From NCBI GenBank assembly GCA_947503935.1, contig CANNFR010000014.1:1-64000 (forward strand): 64,000 nucleotides of DNA, read 5' to 3'. The notes below the pieces were generated by a model that was not told the DNA's origin, made no database searches, and saw only the letters and a program-made list of their open reading frames with translations. The stretch's first letter is position 1, and the number at the start of each line of letters is the position of its first letter. The DNA comes from an uncultured Paracoccaceae bacterium. GTDB lineage: Bacteria; Pseudomonadota; Alphaproteobacteria; Rhodobacterales; Rhodobacteraceae. Position numbers and translations under genes: made by a program. Shown one piece after another: positions 8,085 through 16,994 of the stretch.

Positions 8085-9868
8085 CACGCCTCCTTCGGCA
8101 AGACCCTCAGGTGCAATTCGCGCAGCTGTTCGTTGGTCGGGTCCGAGGGCGCGTCCATCATCAGGTCTTCGGCACGCTGGTTCATCGGGAACATGATGAC
8201 CTCGCGGATATTGTGTTCGTCGGCCAGCAGCATCACGATGCGGTCGATCCCCGCCGCACAGCCGCCATGGGGCGGGGCGCCATAGCGGAAGGCGTTAACC
8301 ATGCCGCCGAAGCGACGCTCAACCTCATCTCGCCCGTAGCCAGCCAGTTCGAAGGCCTTGAACATGATCTCGGGCTTGTGGTTTCGGATCGCGCCCGAGA
8401 CCAGTTCATATCCGTTGCAGGCGAGGTCGTACTGGTAGCCGAGGACGTCAAGAGGGTCACCGTCAAGCGCCTCCATACCGCCCTGGGGCATCGAGAACGG
8501 GTTGTGAGAGAAGTCGACCTTTCCGGTCTCGGGGTCTTTCTCGTACATCGGGAAATCGACAATCCAGGCGAAGGCGAAGCGGTTTTCGTCGAAGTTCCCG
8601 GTCTCGCGGCCGATCTCGACGCGGGCCTTCGCAGCGACCCGCTCGAATTCGGACGAGCGGCCGCCGAGGAAGAAGGCTGCGTCGCCCTTGCCGAGGCCGA
8701 GCTGCTTGCGGACGGCCTCGGTCCGCTCAGGGCCGATATTCTTGGCAAGTGGGCCTGCGGCCTCCATGCCTTGACCGCCCTCGGCCTCGCGCCAGAAGAT
8801 GTAGCCCATCCCCGGCAACCCTTCCTTCTGGGCGAAGGCGTTCATGCGGTCGCAGAATTTGCGGCTGCCACCGCCGGGGGCGGGGATGGCGCGGATTTCG
8901 GTGCCCTCGTGCTCCAGCAGTTTCGCGAAGATCGCGAAGCCCGAGCCGCGGAAATGCTCGCTGACCCGTTGCATCTTGATGTGCACCCGCAGGTCCGGCT
9001 TGTCGGTGCCGTACCAAAGCGCGGCGTCGGCGTAAGAGATGCGGGGCCAGACGGCATCGACCGTGTGGCCACCGCCGAATTCCTCGAACACGCCCTGAAT
9101 GACAGGCTGGATCGCAGCGAAGACGTCCTCTTGCTCGACGAAGCTCATCTCCATGTCGAGTTGGTAGAAATCGGTGGGCGAACGGTCGGCGCGCGGGTCC
9201 TCGTCGCGGAAACAGGGGGCGACCTGAAAATACTTGTCGAACCCGCCCACCATGATCAGCTGCTTGAATTGCTGCGGCGCCTGCGGCAGGGCGTAGAACT
9301 TGCCCGGATGCAGGCGTGAGGGCACCAGGAAGTCGCGCGCGCCCTCGGGCGACGAGGCGGTGATGATCGGGGTCTGAAATTCGGTGAACCCGGCATCCCA
9401 CATCCGGTTGCGGATCGATTTCACGACCTTTGACCGCAGCATGATGTTGTCATGCAGCTTGTCGCGGCGCAGATCAAGGAACCGGTATTTCAGCCGCGTC
9501 TCCTCGGGATATTCCTGATCGCCGAAGACCATCAGCGGCAGTTCATCAGCCGCGCCCAGCACTTCCAGCCCACGGATGAAGACCTCGATTTCACCCGTCG
9601 GGATCTTCGGGTTCACCAATTCCGGATCGCGCGCTTTCACCTCACCGTCGATGCGGATGCACCATTCGCTGCGCACCTTCTCGACCTCGGCGAAGGCCGG
9701 GCTGTCGGGGTCGGCCAGCACCTGGGTGATGCCGTAATGATCGCGCAGATCGATGAAGAGGATCCCGCCATGATCGCGTACCCGGTGGACCCAGCCCGCC
9801 AGGCGGACATTGTCGCCCACATGCGATTTGTTCAAATCGGCGCAGGTATGGCTGCGATAGGCATGCAT
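8084..9868 (-). CDS. aspS: Aspartyl-tRNA synthetase
   Basis: A 594-residue class II aminoacyl-tRNA synthetase that charges tRNA-Asp (in bacteria lacking AsnRS often tRNA-Asn too). The N-terminal OB anticodon-binding domain contains [19 protein letters not shown]. Class II motifs follow: motif 2 around [15 protein letters not shown] and motif 3 around [14 protein letters not shown]. The bacterial-type GAD insertion lies between them. The length and ends are typical. It is transcribed with the DUF1993 gene downstream. Confidence 0.97.
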   Translation of the reverse strand: MHAYRSHTCADLNKSHVGDNVRLAGWVHRVRDHGGILFIDLRDHYGITQVLADPDSPAFAEVEKVRSEWCIRIDGEVKARDPELVNPKIPTGEIEVFIRGLEVLGAADELPLMVFGDQEYPEETRLKYRFLDLRRDKLHDNIMLRSKVVKSIRNRMWDAGFTEFQTPIITASSPEGARDFLVPSRLHPGKFYALPQAPQQFKQLIMVGGFDKYFQVAPCFRDEDPRADRSPTDFYQLDMEMSFVEQEDVFAAIQPVIQGVFEEFGGGHTVDAVWPRISYADAALWYGTDKPDLRVHIKMQRVSEHFRGSGFAIFAKLLEHEGTEIRAIPAPGGGSRKFCDRMNAFAQKEGLPGMGYIFWREAEGGQGMEAAGPLAKNIGPERTEAVRKQLGLGKGDAAFFLGGRSSEFERVAAKARVEIGRETGNFDENRFAFAWIVDFPMYEKDPETGKVDFSHNPFSMPQGGMEALDGDPLDVLGYQYDLACNGYELVSGAIRNHKPEIMFKAFELAGYGRDEVERRFGGMVNAFRYGAPPHGGCAAGIDRIVMLLADEHNIREVIMFPMNQRAEDLMMDAPSDPTNEQLRELHLRVLPKEA

Positions 9869-9951
9869 CTTTGCGGTCCCTTCGGGTGCGGAATTTCAGT
9901 CGCGCCGATACACCCCGCCCGGGCCGGGAAGTCAAGTTCTCCCATGCTCCT

Positions 9952-9997
9952 TCATTCTGTCGGAAATACCTCGGGGGGCCGAAGGCGGGGGCAGCGC
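9952..9997 (+). repeat. Roseobacter-type intergenic repeat with hairpin, copy 1
   Basis: Contains TCATTCTGTCGGAAATACCT followed by a G-run and a hairpin GGGGGC-AGC-GCCCCC. The 20-bp block recurs exactly at 19077-19096 in the opposite orientation. It lies in the spacer between the aminotransferase stop and the aspS start, so the hairpin may help end aminotransferase transcription, though no T-tract follows. Confidence 0.7.
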
Positions 9998-10010
9998 CCC
10001 CTCTGCCCTG

Positions 10011-11363
10011 TCAGGCTGCCGCGAAGCCCGCATCCAGCGCGGTCAGGATCACATCGACCTCATCGGCCGTAATCGTCAGCGGCGGCGACATCACCACAGA
10101 GTGGCCGACCAAACGCACCGTCGCGCCAGCCTCATAAGCGCCCGCATGGATGCGCTTCATCCCGGCCAGATCCATCGGCGTTTTCGCGGCCCGGTCCGAG
10201 ACCACCTCGATCCCGCACATCAGACCATGCCCGCCACGAATGTCGCCGATGATGTCGTATTTCGCGGCCAGCGCCTTGATCCCGTCGAACAATTGCGCCC
10301 CGCGTGCGGCGGCATTCCGGTCCACCTCAAGCCGCTGCATCTCGGCCAAACACGCCGTCGCGGCGGCCGAGCCCACGGGGTGGGCCGAATAGGTATAGCC
10401 GTGGAAAATCGCGGCCTCACCGGTTTCATCGCCCTCGAACACCTCCGCCACACCCTCGGCAATCATCACCGCGCCGAACGGGAAATAGCCCGAGGTGATG
10501 CCCTTGGCGCAGCTCATCAGATCGGGTTTCACGCCCCAATGGCGCGAGCCGGTCCAGTCGCCCGTGCGGCCAAAGCCGGTGATGACCTCATCGGCGATCA
10601 ACAGGATGCCGTAGCGCGAACAGATCTCGCGCATCAGCGGCATGAAGCTGGCATCGGGCACCAGCACGCCGCCCGCGCCCAGGATCGGCTCCATGATGAA
10701 AGCGGCGATGGTTTGCGGCCCCTGAAACTCGATCTCATCGACCATCGCAGCGGCGATCTTTTGCGCCAGCTTGGCGGGGTCGGTCTCGTCGAAGGGGTTG
10801 CGATAGGTGTAGGGCGCGGGGATGTGGAAGCACCCTGCCAAAAGTGGCTCGTAGGCCGTGCGAAAGCGGTTGTTGCCATTCACCGAGGCGCCGCCGAAAT
10901 GGGTGCCGTGATAGCCCTTTTTGAGGCTGAGAAACTTGGTCCGCGTGGGCTCACCCCGCAAACGGTGGTATTGGCGCGCCAACCGCAGACAGGTTTCGAC
11001 GCTGTCCGACCCGCCCGAGGTAAAGAAACTGCGCGTCATTCCATCGGGCAGAAAGAATTGCGCCATCGCATAAGACAGCTCAATCGCCGCATCGTTCGAG
11101 GTGCCGGCGAAGGCGGAATAATAGGGCAGCCGCTCCAGCTGCTCGGCAATCGCGCGCTTCACCGCCTCGTTCGAATAGCCCAGATTGACGTTCCAGAGGC
11201 CACCGACCGCATCGACCGTGCCATGCCCGTCGATATCGAAAATCCGCACACCCTCGGCCCGGGTGATGATCTTGGGCGCCGATTTCATCGCCTCGCCCGG
11301 ATGGCCCATCGGGTGCCACATGTGGCGGGCGTTGTTCTCTTTCAGAAAATTCGAATCCTTCAT
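10011..11363 (-). CDS. Class III (omega-type) aminotransferase
   Basis: A 450-residue PLP-dependent transaminase of the class III / omega-amino acid:pyruvate type. The Schiff-base lysine is about Lys287 in MSCAKGITSGYFPFGAV; the LLIADEVITGFGRTG block and SGGSDSVETCLRLAR match the family. It transfers amino groups from a terminal amine or amino acid to pyruvate, glyoxylate or similar; the substrate is not decidable. It is divergent from bhcA with a 206-bp spacer, the place where the bhcR regulator sits in Paracoccus. It may be co-regulated and feed or drain amino groups around glyoxylate and glycine. Confidence 0.87.
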   Translation of the reverse strand: MKDSNFLKENNARHMWHPMGHPGEAMKSAPKIITRAEGVRIFDIDGHGTVDAVGGLWNVNLGYSNEAVKRAIAEQLERLPYYSAFAGTSNDAAIELSYAMAQFFLPDGMTRSFFTSGGSDSVETCLRLARQYHRLRGEPTRTKFLSLKKGYHGTHFGGASVNGNNRFRTAYEPLLAGCFHIPAPYTYRNPFDETDPAKLAQKIAAAMVDEIEFQGPQTIAAFIMEPILGAGGVLVPDASFMPLMREICSRYGILLIADEVITGFGRTGDWTGSRHWGVKPDLMSCAKGITSGYFPFGAVMIAEGVAEVFEGDETGEAAIFHGYTYSAHPVGSAAATACLAEMQRLEVDRNAAARGAQLFDGIKALAAKYDIIGDIRGGHGLMCGIEVVSDRAAKTPMDLAGMKRIHAGAYEAGATVRLVGHSVVMSPPLTITADEVDVILTALDAGFAAA

Positions 11364-11569
11364 GGGGCGGGCCTTTCGATGCGCTTACGGGCACTATCCT
11401 CCGGGGTTTGGATTTTGTCACGGGGCGCGTTTCGACAGGCGAAAAACAGGAAGATCAGCAATATCAATGCCTTGATATATTTTTGCGCCCAATGAAAAAT
11501 AATTTCGAAAAAATTGAGTGTCGTGCAGCCAACCTGTAAAACACTTTTAAGCTTAGGGAGGGCCCATCC
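11364..11569. promoter_or_regulatory. Divergent aminotransferase/bhcA control region with palindrome
   Basis: An AT-rich 206-bp spacer between two divergent start codons. It carries a perfect inverted repeat ATATCAA-TGCC-TTGATAT at 11461-11478 and a TTTCGAAA palindrome at 11503-11510. Either could be an operator. A strong AGGGAGGG ribosome site precedes bhcA. In Paracoccus the IclR-type BhcR controls this operon, but no such gene is present in this window. Confidence 0.5.
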
Positions 11570-12757
11570 ATGTCACAGAACCCGGTCTTCATTCCCGGTC
11601 CGACAAATATTCCCGATCGCATCCGCAAGGCCTGCGACATCGCGACGATCGATCACCGCAGCCCCCGGTTCGCGCGCATCTTCGACCCCGCGATCGCAGG
11701 TGTGAAACAGATCCTGCGCACGGACGCGGCCGAAATCATCCTGTTCCCCGCCACCGGCACTGCGGGGTGGGAGGCGGCTATTCAGAACACGCTGTCACCC
11801 GGCGATACGGTTCTGGCCGCGCGGCACGGCATGTTCAGCCATCGGTGGATCGACCTTTGCCAGCGCCATGGCCTGAATGTGCAGATCATCGAGGCGCCGT
11901 GGGGCGAGGGCGCGCCTGTGGCGGCGTTCGAGGCGGCCCTGGCCGACGATAAGGCGGAGCGGATCAAGGCGGTTCTGGTCACGCATAACGAGACCGCGAC
12001 CGGCGTTAAGTCCGACGTGGCGGGCGTGCGGCGCGCGATGGACCGGGCGCAGCATGGCGCGCTTTTGCTGGTGGATGGCGTGTCCTCGATCGGCTCCATG
12101 GAGTTCCGGATGGACGAGTGGGGCGTCGATATCGCCGTCACCGGCAGCCAGAAAGGCTTCATGCTACCGCCCGGCCTGGCCATTCTGGGCGTCAGCCCCA
12201 AGGCGCTGAAGACGATGGAGACGGCGCAAATGCCGCGCACCTTCCTCGATTTCACCGATATGCGTGAGAGTTACGCCAAGGGCGGCTATCCCTATACCCC
12301 CGCCGTGGGCTTGATCAACGGGCTGGCCGAGGCGTGTGAGATGATCCTCGACGAAGGGCTGGAGAACGTGATCGCCCGCCATCACCGCATCGCCGAGGGC
12401 GTGCGCCGGGCGGTCTTCGCCTGGGGGCTGGCGCCCTGTGCCGCCCGCCCCGAGCTTTATTCCGACACGGTCACCGCCGTCGTCGTGCCCGAGGGGTTCG
12501 ACGGCACCAAGGTCGCGACGCTCGCGGCCGAGAAATACGATGTGGCGCTGGGCGTGGGTTTGGGCGAGGTTGCGGGCCGCGTCTTCCGCATCGGGCATCT
12601 GGGCAGCCTGACCGATGTGATGATGCTGTCGGGCCTGGCCACGGCCGAGATGGCGATGGTCGATCTGGGCTTTCCGATCACACTGGGCTCTGGTGTGGCC
12701 GCCGCGCAGGACTATTACCGCAACCCGATGGAGGCGGCGAAAATCGCCGCGGAGTAA
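11570..12757 (+). CDS. bhcA: Aspartate-glyoxylate aminotransferase (BhcA)
   Basis: A 395-residue class V PLP aminotransferase. In the beta-hydroxyaspartate cycle it moves the amino group of aspartate to glyoxylate, giving oxaloacetate and glycine. The N-terminal FIPGPTNIPDRIRKA, the cofactor Lys195 in TGSQKGFMLPPGLA and the C-terminal GHLGSLTDV match the serine-glyoxylate aminotransferase branch to which BhcA belongs. Assignment to BhcA rather than SgaA rests on the following bhcB, bhcC and bhcD genes. The ATG has a strong AGGGAGGG upstream. Confidence 0.92.
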   Translation: MSQNPVFIPGPTNIPDRIRKACDIATIDHRSPRFARIFDPAIAGVKQILRTDAAEIILFPATGTAGWEAAIQNTLSPGDTVLAARHGMFSHRWIDLCQRHGLNVQIIEAPWGEGAPVAAFEAALADDKAERIKAVLVTHNETATGVKSDVAGVRRAMDRAQHGALLLVDGVSSIGSMEFRMDEWGVDIAVTGSQKGFMLPPGLAILGVSPKALKTMETAQMPRTFLDFTDMRESYAKGGYPYTPAVGLINGLAEACEMILDEGLENVIARHHRIAEGVRRAVFAWGLAPCAARPELYSDTVTAVVVPEGFDGTKVATLAAEKYDVALGVGLGEVAGRVFRIGHLGSLTDVMMLSGLATAEMAMVDLGFPITLGSGVAAAQDYYRNPMEAAKIAAE

Positions 12758-12758
12758 G

Positions 12759-13730
12759 ATGAAAGACGCCAGCGAGATGTATATTCCGACCTATACGGAC
12801 GTGATCACGGCGCATGACCGGATCCGGCCGTATATCCACCGCACGCCGGTTCTGACCTCGACCTACTTCAACGAGCTGACCGGGGCCGAGCTGTTCTTCA
12901 AGTGCGAGAACTTCCAGAAGGCCGGCGCTTTCAAGGTGCGCGGCGCCTGCAACGCGGTGTTCGGGTTGCCGGACGACATGCTGGAAAAGGGCGTGGCGAC
13001 GCATTCTTCCGGCAATCACGCGTTGTCGCTGTCTTACGCGGCGGGCCGCAGGGGCATTCCCTGCACCGTGGTGATGCCAAAGACGGCGCCCGAGGCGAAG
13101 AAGGCCGCCGTGCGCGGCTATGGCGGCACCATCGTGGAATGCGAGCCCTCGACCAGCAGCCGCGAGGCGGTTTTCGCCGAGGTTCAGGAGCGCACGGGAG
13201 CCGAGTTCGTGCACCCCTACAACGACCCGCGGGTGATCGCCGGACAGGGCACCTGCTCGCGCGAGATGATGGAGCAGGTGCCGGGGCTCGACGCGGTGAT
13301 CGCGCCGATCGGCGGCGGCGGCATGATCTCGGGCACTTGCCTGACGCTGTCCAACATCGCGCCGGGGGTTGAGATCTACGCCGCCGAGCCCGAGCAGGCC
13401 GACGATGCCTATCGCAGCTTCAAGGCGGGCCACATCATCGCCGATGACGCGCCGGTGACGGTGGCTGACGGGCTGAAAGTGCCGCTGAAGGAGTTGACGT
13501 GGCATTTCGTCTCAAACCACGTGACCGACATTCTGACCGCCAGCGAGGATGAGATCGTCGATGCGATGAAGCTGACCTGGCAGCGCATGAAGATCGTGAT
13601 GGAGGCCTCCTGCGCCGTGCCGATGGCGACAATCCTGAAGAACAGGGATGTCTTCCGCGGCAAGCGCGTAGGCGTGATCGTAACCGGCGGCAACGTCGAT
13701 CTGGACAAACTGCCCTGGATGCAGGGCTGA
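12759..13730 (+). CDS. bhcB: beta-Hydroxyaspartate dehydratase (BhcB)
   Basis: A 323-residue fold-type II PLP enzyme related to threonine dehydratase/serine racemase. In the cycle it dehydrates beta-hydroxyaspartate to iminosuccinate. The PLP lysine is about Lys59 in KAGAFKVRG, a substrate loop HSSGNHA lies at about 82-88, and a glycine-rich phosphate loop PIGGGGMISG at about 183-192. No regulatory ACT domain is present. The start at 12759 lies one base after the bhcA stop, with GGAG just upstream; Met7 (MYIPTYTDV) is an alternative. Confidence 0.92.
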   Translation: MKDASEMYIPTYTDVITAHDRIRPYIHRTPVLTSTYFNELTGAELFFKCENFQKAGAFKVRGACNAVFGLPDDMLEKGVATHSSGNHALSLSYAAGRRGIPCTVVMPKTAPEAKKAAVRGYGGTIVECEPSTSSREAVFAEVQERTGAEFVHPYNDPRVIAGQGTCSREMMEQVPGLDAVIAPIGGGGMISGTCLTLSNIAPGVEIYAAEPEQADDAYRSFKAGHIIADDAPVTVADGLKVPLKELTWHFVSNHVTDILTASEDEIVDAMKLTWQRMKIVMEASCAVPMATILKNRDVFRGKRVGVIVTGGNVDLDKLPWMQG

Positions 13731-13741
13731 GGAGGAACGTT

Positions 13742-14905
13742 ATGAACAAGCAGACGCAATTCGAAGGGCTTGAGGTTGGCTACGACATTCCCGCCCTACC
13801 GGGGATGGACGAGGCTGATATCCAGACGCCCTGCCTGGTGCTGGACCTCGACGCGCTTGAGCGCAACATCAAGAAAATGGGCGATTTCGCGCGTGAGATG
13901 GGCGTGCGGCACCGTGTGCATGGCAAGATGCATAAATCCGTCGATGTCGCAAAACTGCAAGAAACACTTGGTGGCTCCTGCGGCGTGTGCTGTCAGAAAG
14001 TCAGTGAGGCCGAGGTGTTCGCCCGTGGTGGGATCAAGGATGTCCTTGTGTCGAACCAGGTGCGCGATCCGGCCAAGATCGACCGCCTCGCGCGGATGCC
14101 GAAGCTGGGTGCGCGCACGATCTGCTGCGTCGATGACATTGAAAATGTGGGCGATCTGTCCGCTGCCGCGCAGAAGCACGGGACGCAGATCGAATGCCTG
14201 GTCGAAATCGATTGCGGCGCTGGCCGCTGCGGCGTGACGACGACCGAGGCGGTGGTCGAGATCGCGAAAGCCATCGATGCAGCCCCTGGTCTGAAGTTTG
14301 CGGGCCTCCAGGCCTATCAGGGCGCAATGCAGCATATGGACAAGTATGAAGACCGCAAAGCCAAGATCGATATCGCGGTCGCCCAGGTCAAAGACGCGGT
14401 CGATGCGCTGAAAAGCGAAGGTCTCGACTGCGACATCGTCGGTGGCGGCGGCACGGGCAGCTATTACTTCGAAGGTAACTCGGGCGTCTATAACGAACTG
14501 CAATGCGGCTCGTACGCGTTCATGGATGCCGATTACGGGCGCATTCTTGACAAGGACGGCAACCGCATCGATCAGGGCGAGTGGGAGAATGCGCTGTTCA
14601 TCCTGACCAGCGTGATGAGCCATGCCAAGCCAGACAAGGCGATCGTGGATGCAGGGCTGAAGGCCCAATCGGTCGATAGCGGCCTGCCGGTCATCTTTGG
14701 GCGCGATGACGTGGAATACGTCAAATGCTCGGATGAGCATGGCGTTGTGGCCGACCCCAAGGGTGTTCTGAAGGTGAACGACAAGCTGAAGCTGGTGCCT
14801 GGCCATTGCGACCCCACCTGCAACGTGCACGATTGGTATGTTGGCGTGCGGGGCGGCAAGGTTGAGGTCGTCTGGCCGGTCTCGGCGCGCGGACGGGCCT
14901 ACTGA
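13742..14905 (+). CDS. bhcC: beta-Hydroxyaspartate aldolase (BhcC)
   Basis: A 387-residue fold-type III PLP enzyme of the D-threonine aldolase/DSD1 family. It condenses glycine with glyoxylate to beta-hydroxyaspartate. The N-terminal alanine-racemase-like barrel begins at TPCLVLDLDALERNIKKM, and the probable PLP lysine is Lys62 in VHGKMHKS. The C-terminal end has the metal-site segment VPGHCDPTCNVHDWYVGVRGG. GAGGAACG precedes the ATG. A second, more distant DSD1-type gene lies at 53227 and should not be confused with it. Confidence 0.92.
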   Translation: MNKQTQFEGLEVGYDIPALPGMDEADIQTPCLVLDLDALERNIKKMGDFAREMGVRHRVHGKMHKSVDVAKLQETLGGSCGVCCQKVSEAEVFARGGIKDVLVSNQVRDPAKIDRLARMPKLGARTICCVDDIENVGDLSAAAQKHGTQIECLVEIDCGAGRCGVTTTEAVVEIAKAIDAAPGLKFAGLQAYQGAMQHMDKYEDRKAKIDIAVAQVKDAVDALKSEGLDCDIVGGGGTGSYYFEGNSGVYNELQCGSYAFMDADYGRILDKDGNRIDQGEWENALFILTSVMSHAKPDKAIVDAGLKAQSVDSGLPVIFGRDDVEYVKCSDEHGVVADPKGVLKVNDKLKLVPGHCDPTCNVHDWYVGVRGGKVEVVWPVSARGRAY

Positions 14906-14935
14906 CGCAGCCGGTAGGGCTAATCGAAAACGGCA

Positions 14936-14968
14936 AAAGGGGGCGGTGGCGCGACGCAGCCGCCCTTT
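14936..14968 (+). promoter_or_regulatory. Hairpin between bhcC and bhcD
   Basis: An inverted repeat, AAAGGGGGCGG against CCGCCCTTT (one bulged G), encloses a 13-nt loop in the 85-bp spacer. No U-tract follows, so it is more likely an mRNA-stability or expression-tuning element than a full terminator. bhcD has its own strong GGGGAGGG ribosome site after it. Confidence 0.45.
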
Positions 14969-14990
14969 GAAAATGGGGGAGGGAAGCGCA

Positions 14991-15959
14991 ATGTTCATCG
15001 TGCCGGAGAAAGAGATCGCGGGGCTGATCACAGCCGACGACGCGTTTGACGCTGTGGAGGCGGTCTTTGCCGCGATGGCGGCGGGCAAGGCCTATAACTT
15101 TCCCGTCGTGCGTGAGGCAATCGGGCATGAGGACGCCCTTTACGGCTTTAAGGGCGGCTTTGACAGGGCGGGCATGGCCCTTGGCCTGAAGGCGGGCGGC
15201 TATTGGCCGAACAATCTGGAAAAGCATCAGGTTATCAACCATCAATCCAGCGTTTTTCTGTTCGACCCCGATACGGGCCGGGTCTCTGCGATGGTGGGCG
15301 GCAATCTCTTGACCGCGCTGCGCACCGCGGCGGCATCGTCAGTGTCGATCAAGCACCTGGCGCGTGAAGACGCGCGCGTCTTGGGCATGGTTGGAGCCGG
15401 GCATCAATCGGCGTTCCAGCTGCGGGCCGCTGCCAAGCAGCGGGATTTCAAGAAGGTGGTCGGCTGGAATTATCACCCTGAGATGCTGCCCAACCTCGCG
15501 AAGGTCGCCGATGAGGTCGGCCTGCCATTCGAGGCGGTCTCGCTGGAGGAATTGGGCGCCCAGGCGGATGTGATCATCACCATCACCTCGGCCTTTTCGC
15601 CCAGCCTGATGGATGTGCATGTGAAGCCCGGCACGCATCTGGCCTGCATGGGAACCGACACCAAGGGCAAGCAGGAAGTTGAGGCCGCCCTTCTGGCGCG
15701 CGCCACCGTCTTTACTGACGAGGTGGCACAGTCGACCTCGATAGGCGAAGCGCAACATGCGGTAGTGGCCGGCCTATTGAGCGAAGGTGACATCACCCAA
15801 ATCGGGGCCGTCATCAATGGCACGCATCCCGGGCGGACCAGCGCCGATCAGATCACCCTGTTCGATGGCACGGGCGTTGGTCTGCAGGACCTTGCAGTGG
15901 CCGCCGCGGCGGTGCAGCTTGCCCGCGCGCGGGGTGTGGCCATCGAGGTCGAGGTCTAG
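14991..15959 (+). CDS. bhcD: Iminosuccinate reductase (BhcD)
   Basis: A 322-residue member of the ornithine cyclodeaminase/mu-crystallin family. In the cycle it reduces iminosuccinate to aspartate with NADH, regenerating the amino donor for BhcA. The Rossmann dinucleotide motif is LGMVGAGHQS, with CMGTDTKGKQEVEA later, both typical of the family. The start at 14991 follows GGGGAGGGAAGCGC; the longer upstream frame overlaps the hairpin spacer and the bhcC end. It is the last gene of the bhcABCD order. Confidence 0.92.
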   Translation: MFIVPEKEIAGLITADDAFDAVEAVFAAMAAGKAYNFPVVREAIGHEDALYGFKGGFDRAGMALGLKAGGYWPNNLEKHQVINHQSSVFLFDPDTGRVSAMVGGNLLTALRTAAASSVSIKHLAREDARVLGMVGAGHQSAFQLRAAAKQRDFKKVVGWNYHPEMLPNLAKVADEVGLPFEAVSLEELGAQADVIITITSAFSPSLMDVHVKPGTHLACMGTDTKGKQEVEAALLARATVFTDEVAQSTSIGEAQHAVVAGLLSEGDITQIGAVINGTHPGRTSADQITLFDGTGVGLQDLAVAAAAVQLARARGVAIEVEV

Positions 15960-15983
15960 CCACCCGCCTTGGAGGGCAGCGTC

Positions 15984-16964
15984 ATGCGGGTTCTGATCAA
16001 CGGGTTCGGACGGATCGGCCGGTCGGTTCTGCGGGCCTGGGCGAAAGGCGGCTGGCCTGACATCGAAATCGCGCGCGTCAACGACATCTGCGGGCTTGAA
16101 ATGGCGGCCTACCTCTTTGAATTCGACAGCACCTTCGGGCCCTATCTGGGAACGGTCGAGGCCTGGCCCGCGGCTCTGATACTGGACGACCGCCAGGTTC
16201 CGTTCAGTGATATGGCCGATCTGTCGGCCCGTGATCTGACCGGAATTGACCTTGTGATGGACTGCACCGGCCATGCGCAAGACCGCGATTGGTCCGAGGG
16301 GTTGCTGGCCGCGGGCGCGGGCAAGGTGCTGATCTCGGGGCCGTGCGAGACGGCCGATCTGACGCTAGTGCTGGGCGCCAATGAGGACCTGTTGGCAGAT
16401 CAGCGCATCGTCTCGAATGCGTCCTGTACGACGAATGCTCTGGCGCCGCTCTTGCGCCTTTTGGATGATGCTTTCGGGGTCGAGGCCGGCTGGATGACCA
16501 CGATCCATTGTTATACCGGCAGCCAGCCCACCATCGATGCGCCGCGCGGTGCGTTGGCCCGCAGCCGGTCAGCCGCGATCAGCATGGTGCCCACCTCGAC
16601 CTCGGCCGAAAGGCTGACCGATCTGGTCTTGCCGCATCTGGCGGGCCGGATCGAGGGGCGCGCGGTGCGGGTGCCCGTGGCCAGCGTCTCGGCGGTGGAT
16701 CTGTCGGTTCTGTTGCGGGACAGGCCGGATGCAGACGCGGTGAGGCTCGTGCTTTCCAATGCAGCCGAAACGCACCCGAACGTGTTCGGTGCGGTGACCA
16801 AGTCGCTTGTCTCAACCGATCTGCGTCAGGCGCCGCAATCAATCGTCATGGCCCTGCCCGAGACGCGGGTGACACGGGGCGGGCTGACGCGCGTTTTCGG
16901 CTGGTATGATAATGAATGGGGCTTTGCCAACCGGATGCTGGATGTCGCGCGCCTGATGGGGTGA
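15984..16964 (+). CDS. Glyceraldehyde-3-phosphate dehydrogenase homologue
   Basis: A 326-residue NAD(P)-dependent aldehyde dehydrogenase of the GAPDH family. The Rossmann motif is INGFGRIGRSVLRAW, the catalytic Cys is about 148 in SNASCTTN and the base His about 174 in TTIHCYTGSQ; the ending WYDNEWGFANRM is canonical. It is shorter than usual at the NAD-binding side (NDICGLEMAAYLFEFDST) and looks like a divergent paralogue, possibly anabolic or acting on another phosphorylated aldehyde. It follows bhcD by 24 bp with GGAGGG before ATG 15984, so it is probably in the same operon. Confidence 0.85.
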   Translation: MRVLINGFGRIGRSVLRAWAKGGWPDIEIARVNDICGLEMAAYLFEFDSTFGPYLGTVEAWPAALILDDRQVPFSDMADLSARDLTGIDLVMDCTGHAQDRDWSEGLLAAGAGKVLISGPCETADLTLVLGANEDLLADQRIVSNASCTTNALAPLLRLLDDAFGVEAGWMTTIHCYTGSQPTIDAPRGALARSRSAAISMVPTSTSAERLTDLVLPHLAGRIEGRAVRVPVASVSAVDLSVLLRDRPDADAVRLVLSNAAETHPNVFGAVTKSLVSTDLRQAPQSIVMALPETRVTRGGLTRVFGWYDNEWGFANRMLDVARLMG

Positions 16965-16986
16965 GGCGGCCCAGGCGCGGGCCGCC
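16965..16986. terminator. Perfect hairpin between convergent genes
   Basis: GGCGGCCC-AGGCGC-GGGCCGCC, 8-bp perfect arms directly after the GAPDH stop and 9 bp before the stop of the convergent permease gene. Being symmetric it could act on both transcripts. No T-run is present on the plus strand, so intrinsic termination is unproven. Confidence 0.5.
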
Positions 16987-16994
16987 ACTGCGGT

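Noticed and set aside
8078-9319. 413-residue plus-strand ORF
   Set aside because: Lies wholly antisense to aspS; a high-GC shadow frame with no recognisable domain.
10101-11495. 464-residue plus-strand ORF
   Set aside because: Antisense to the class III aminotransferase, whose motifs are clear.
11570-12757. BhcA as a serine-glyoxylate aminotransferase of the serine cycle
   Set aside because: No other serine-cycle genes are near, while bhcB, bhcC and bhcD follow directly.
13796-15088. 430-residue minus-strand ORF
   Set aside because: Antisense to bhcC, no domain.
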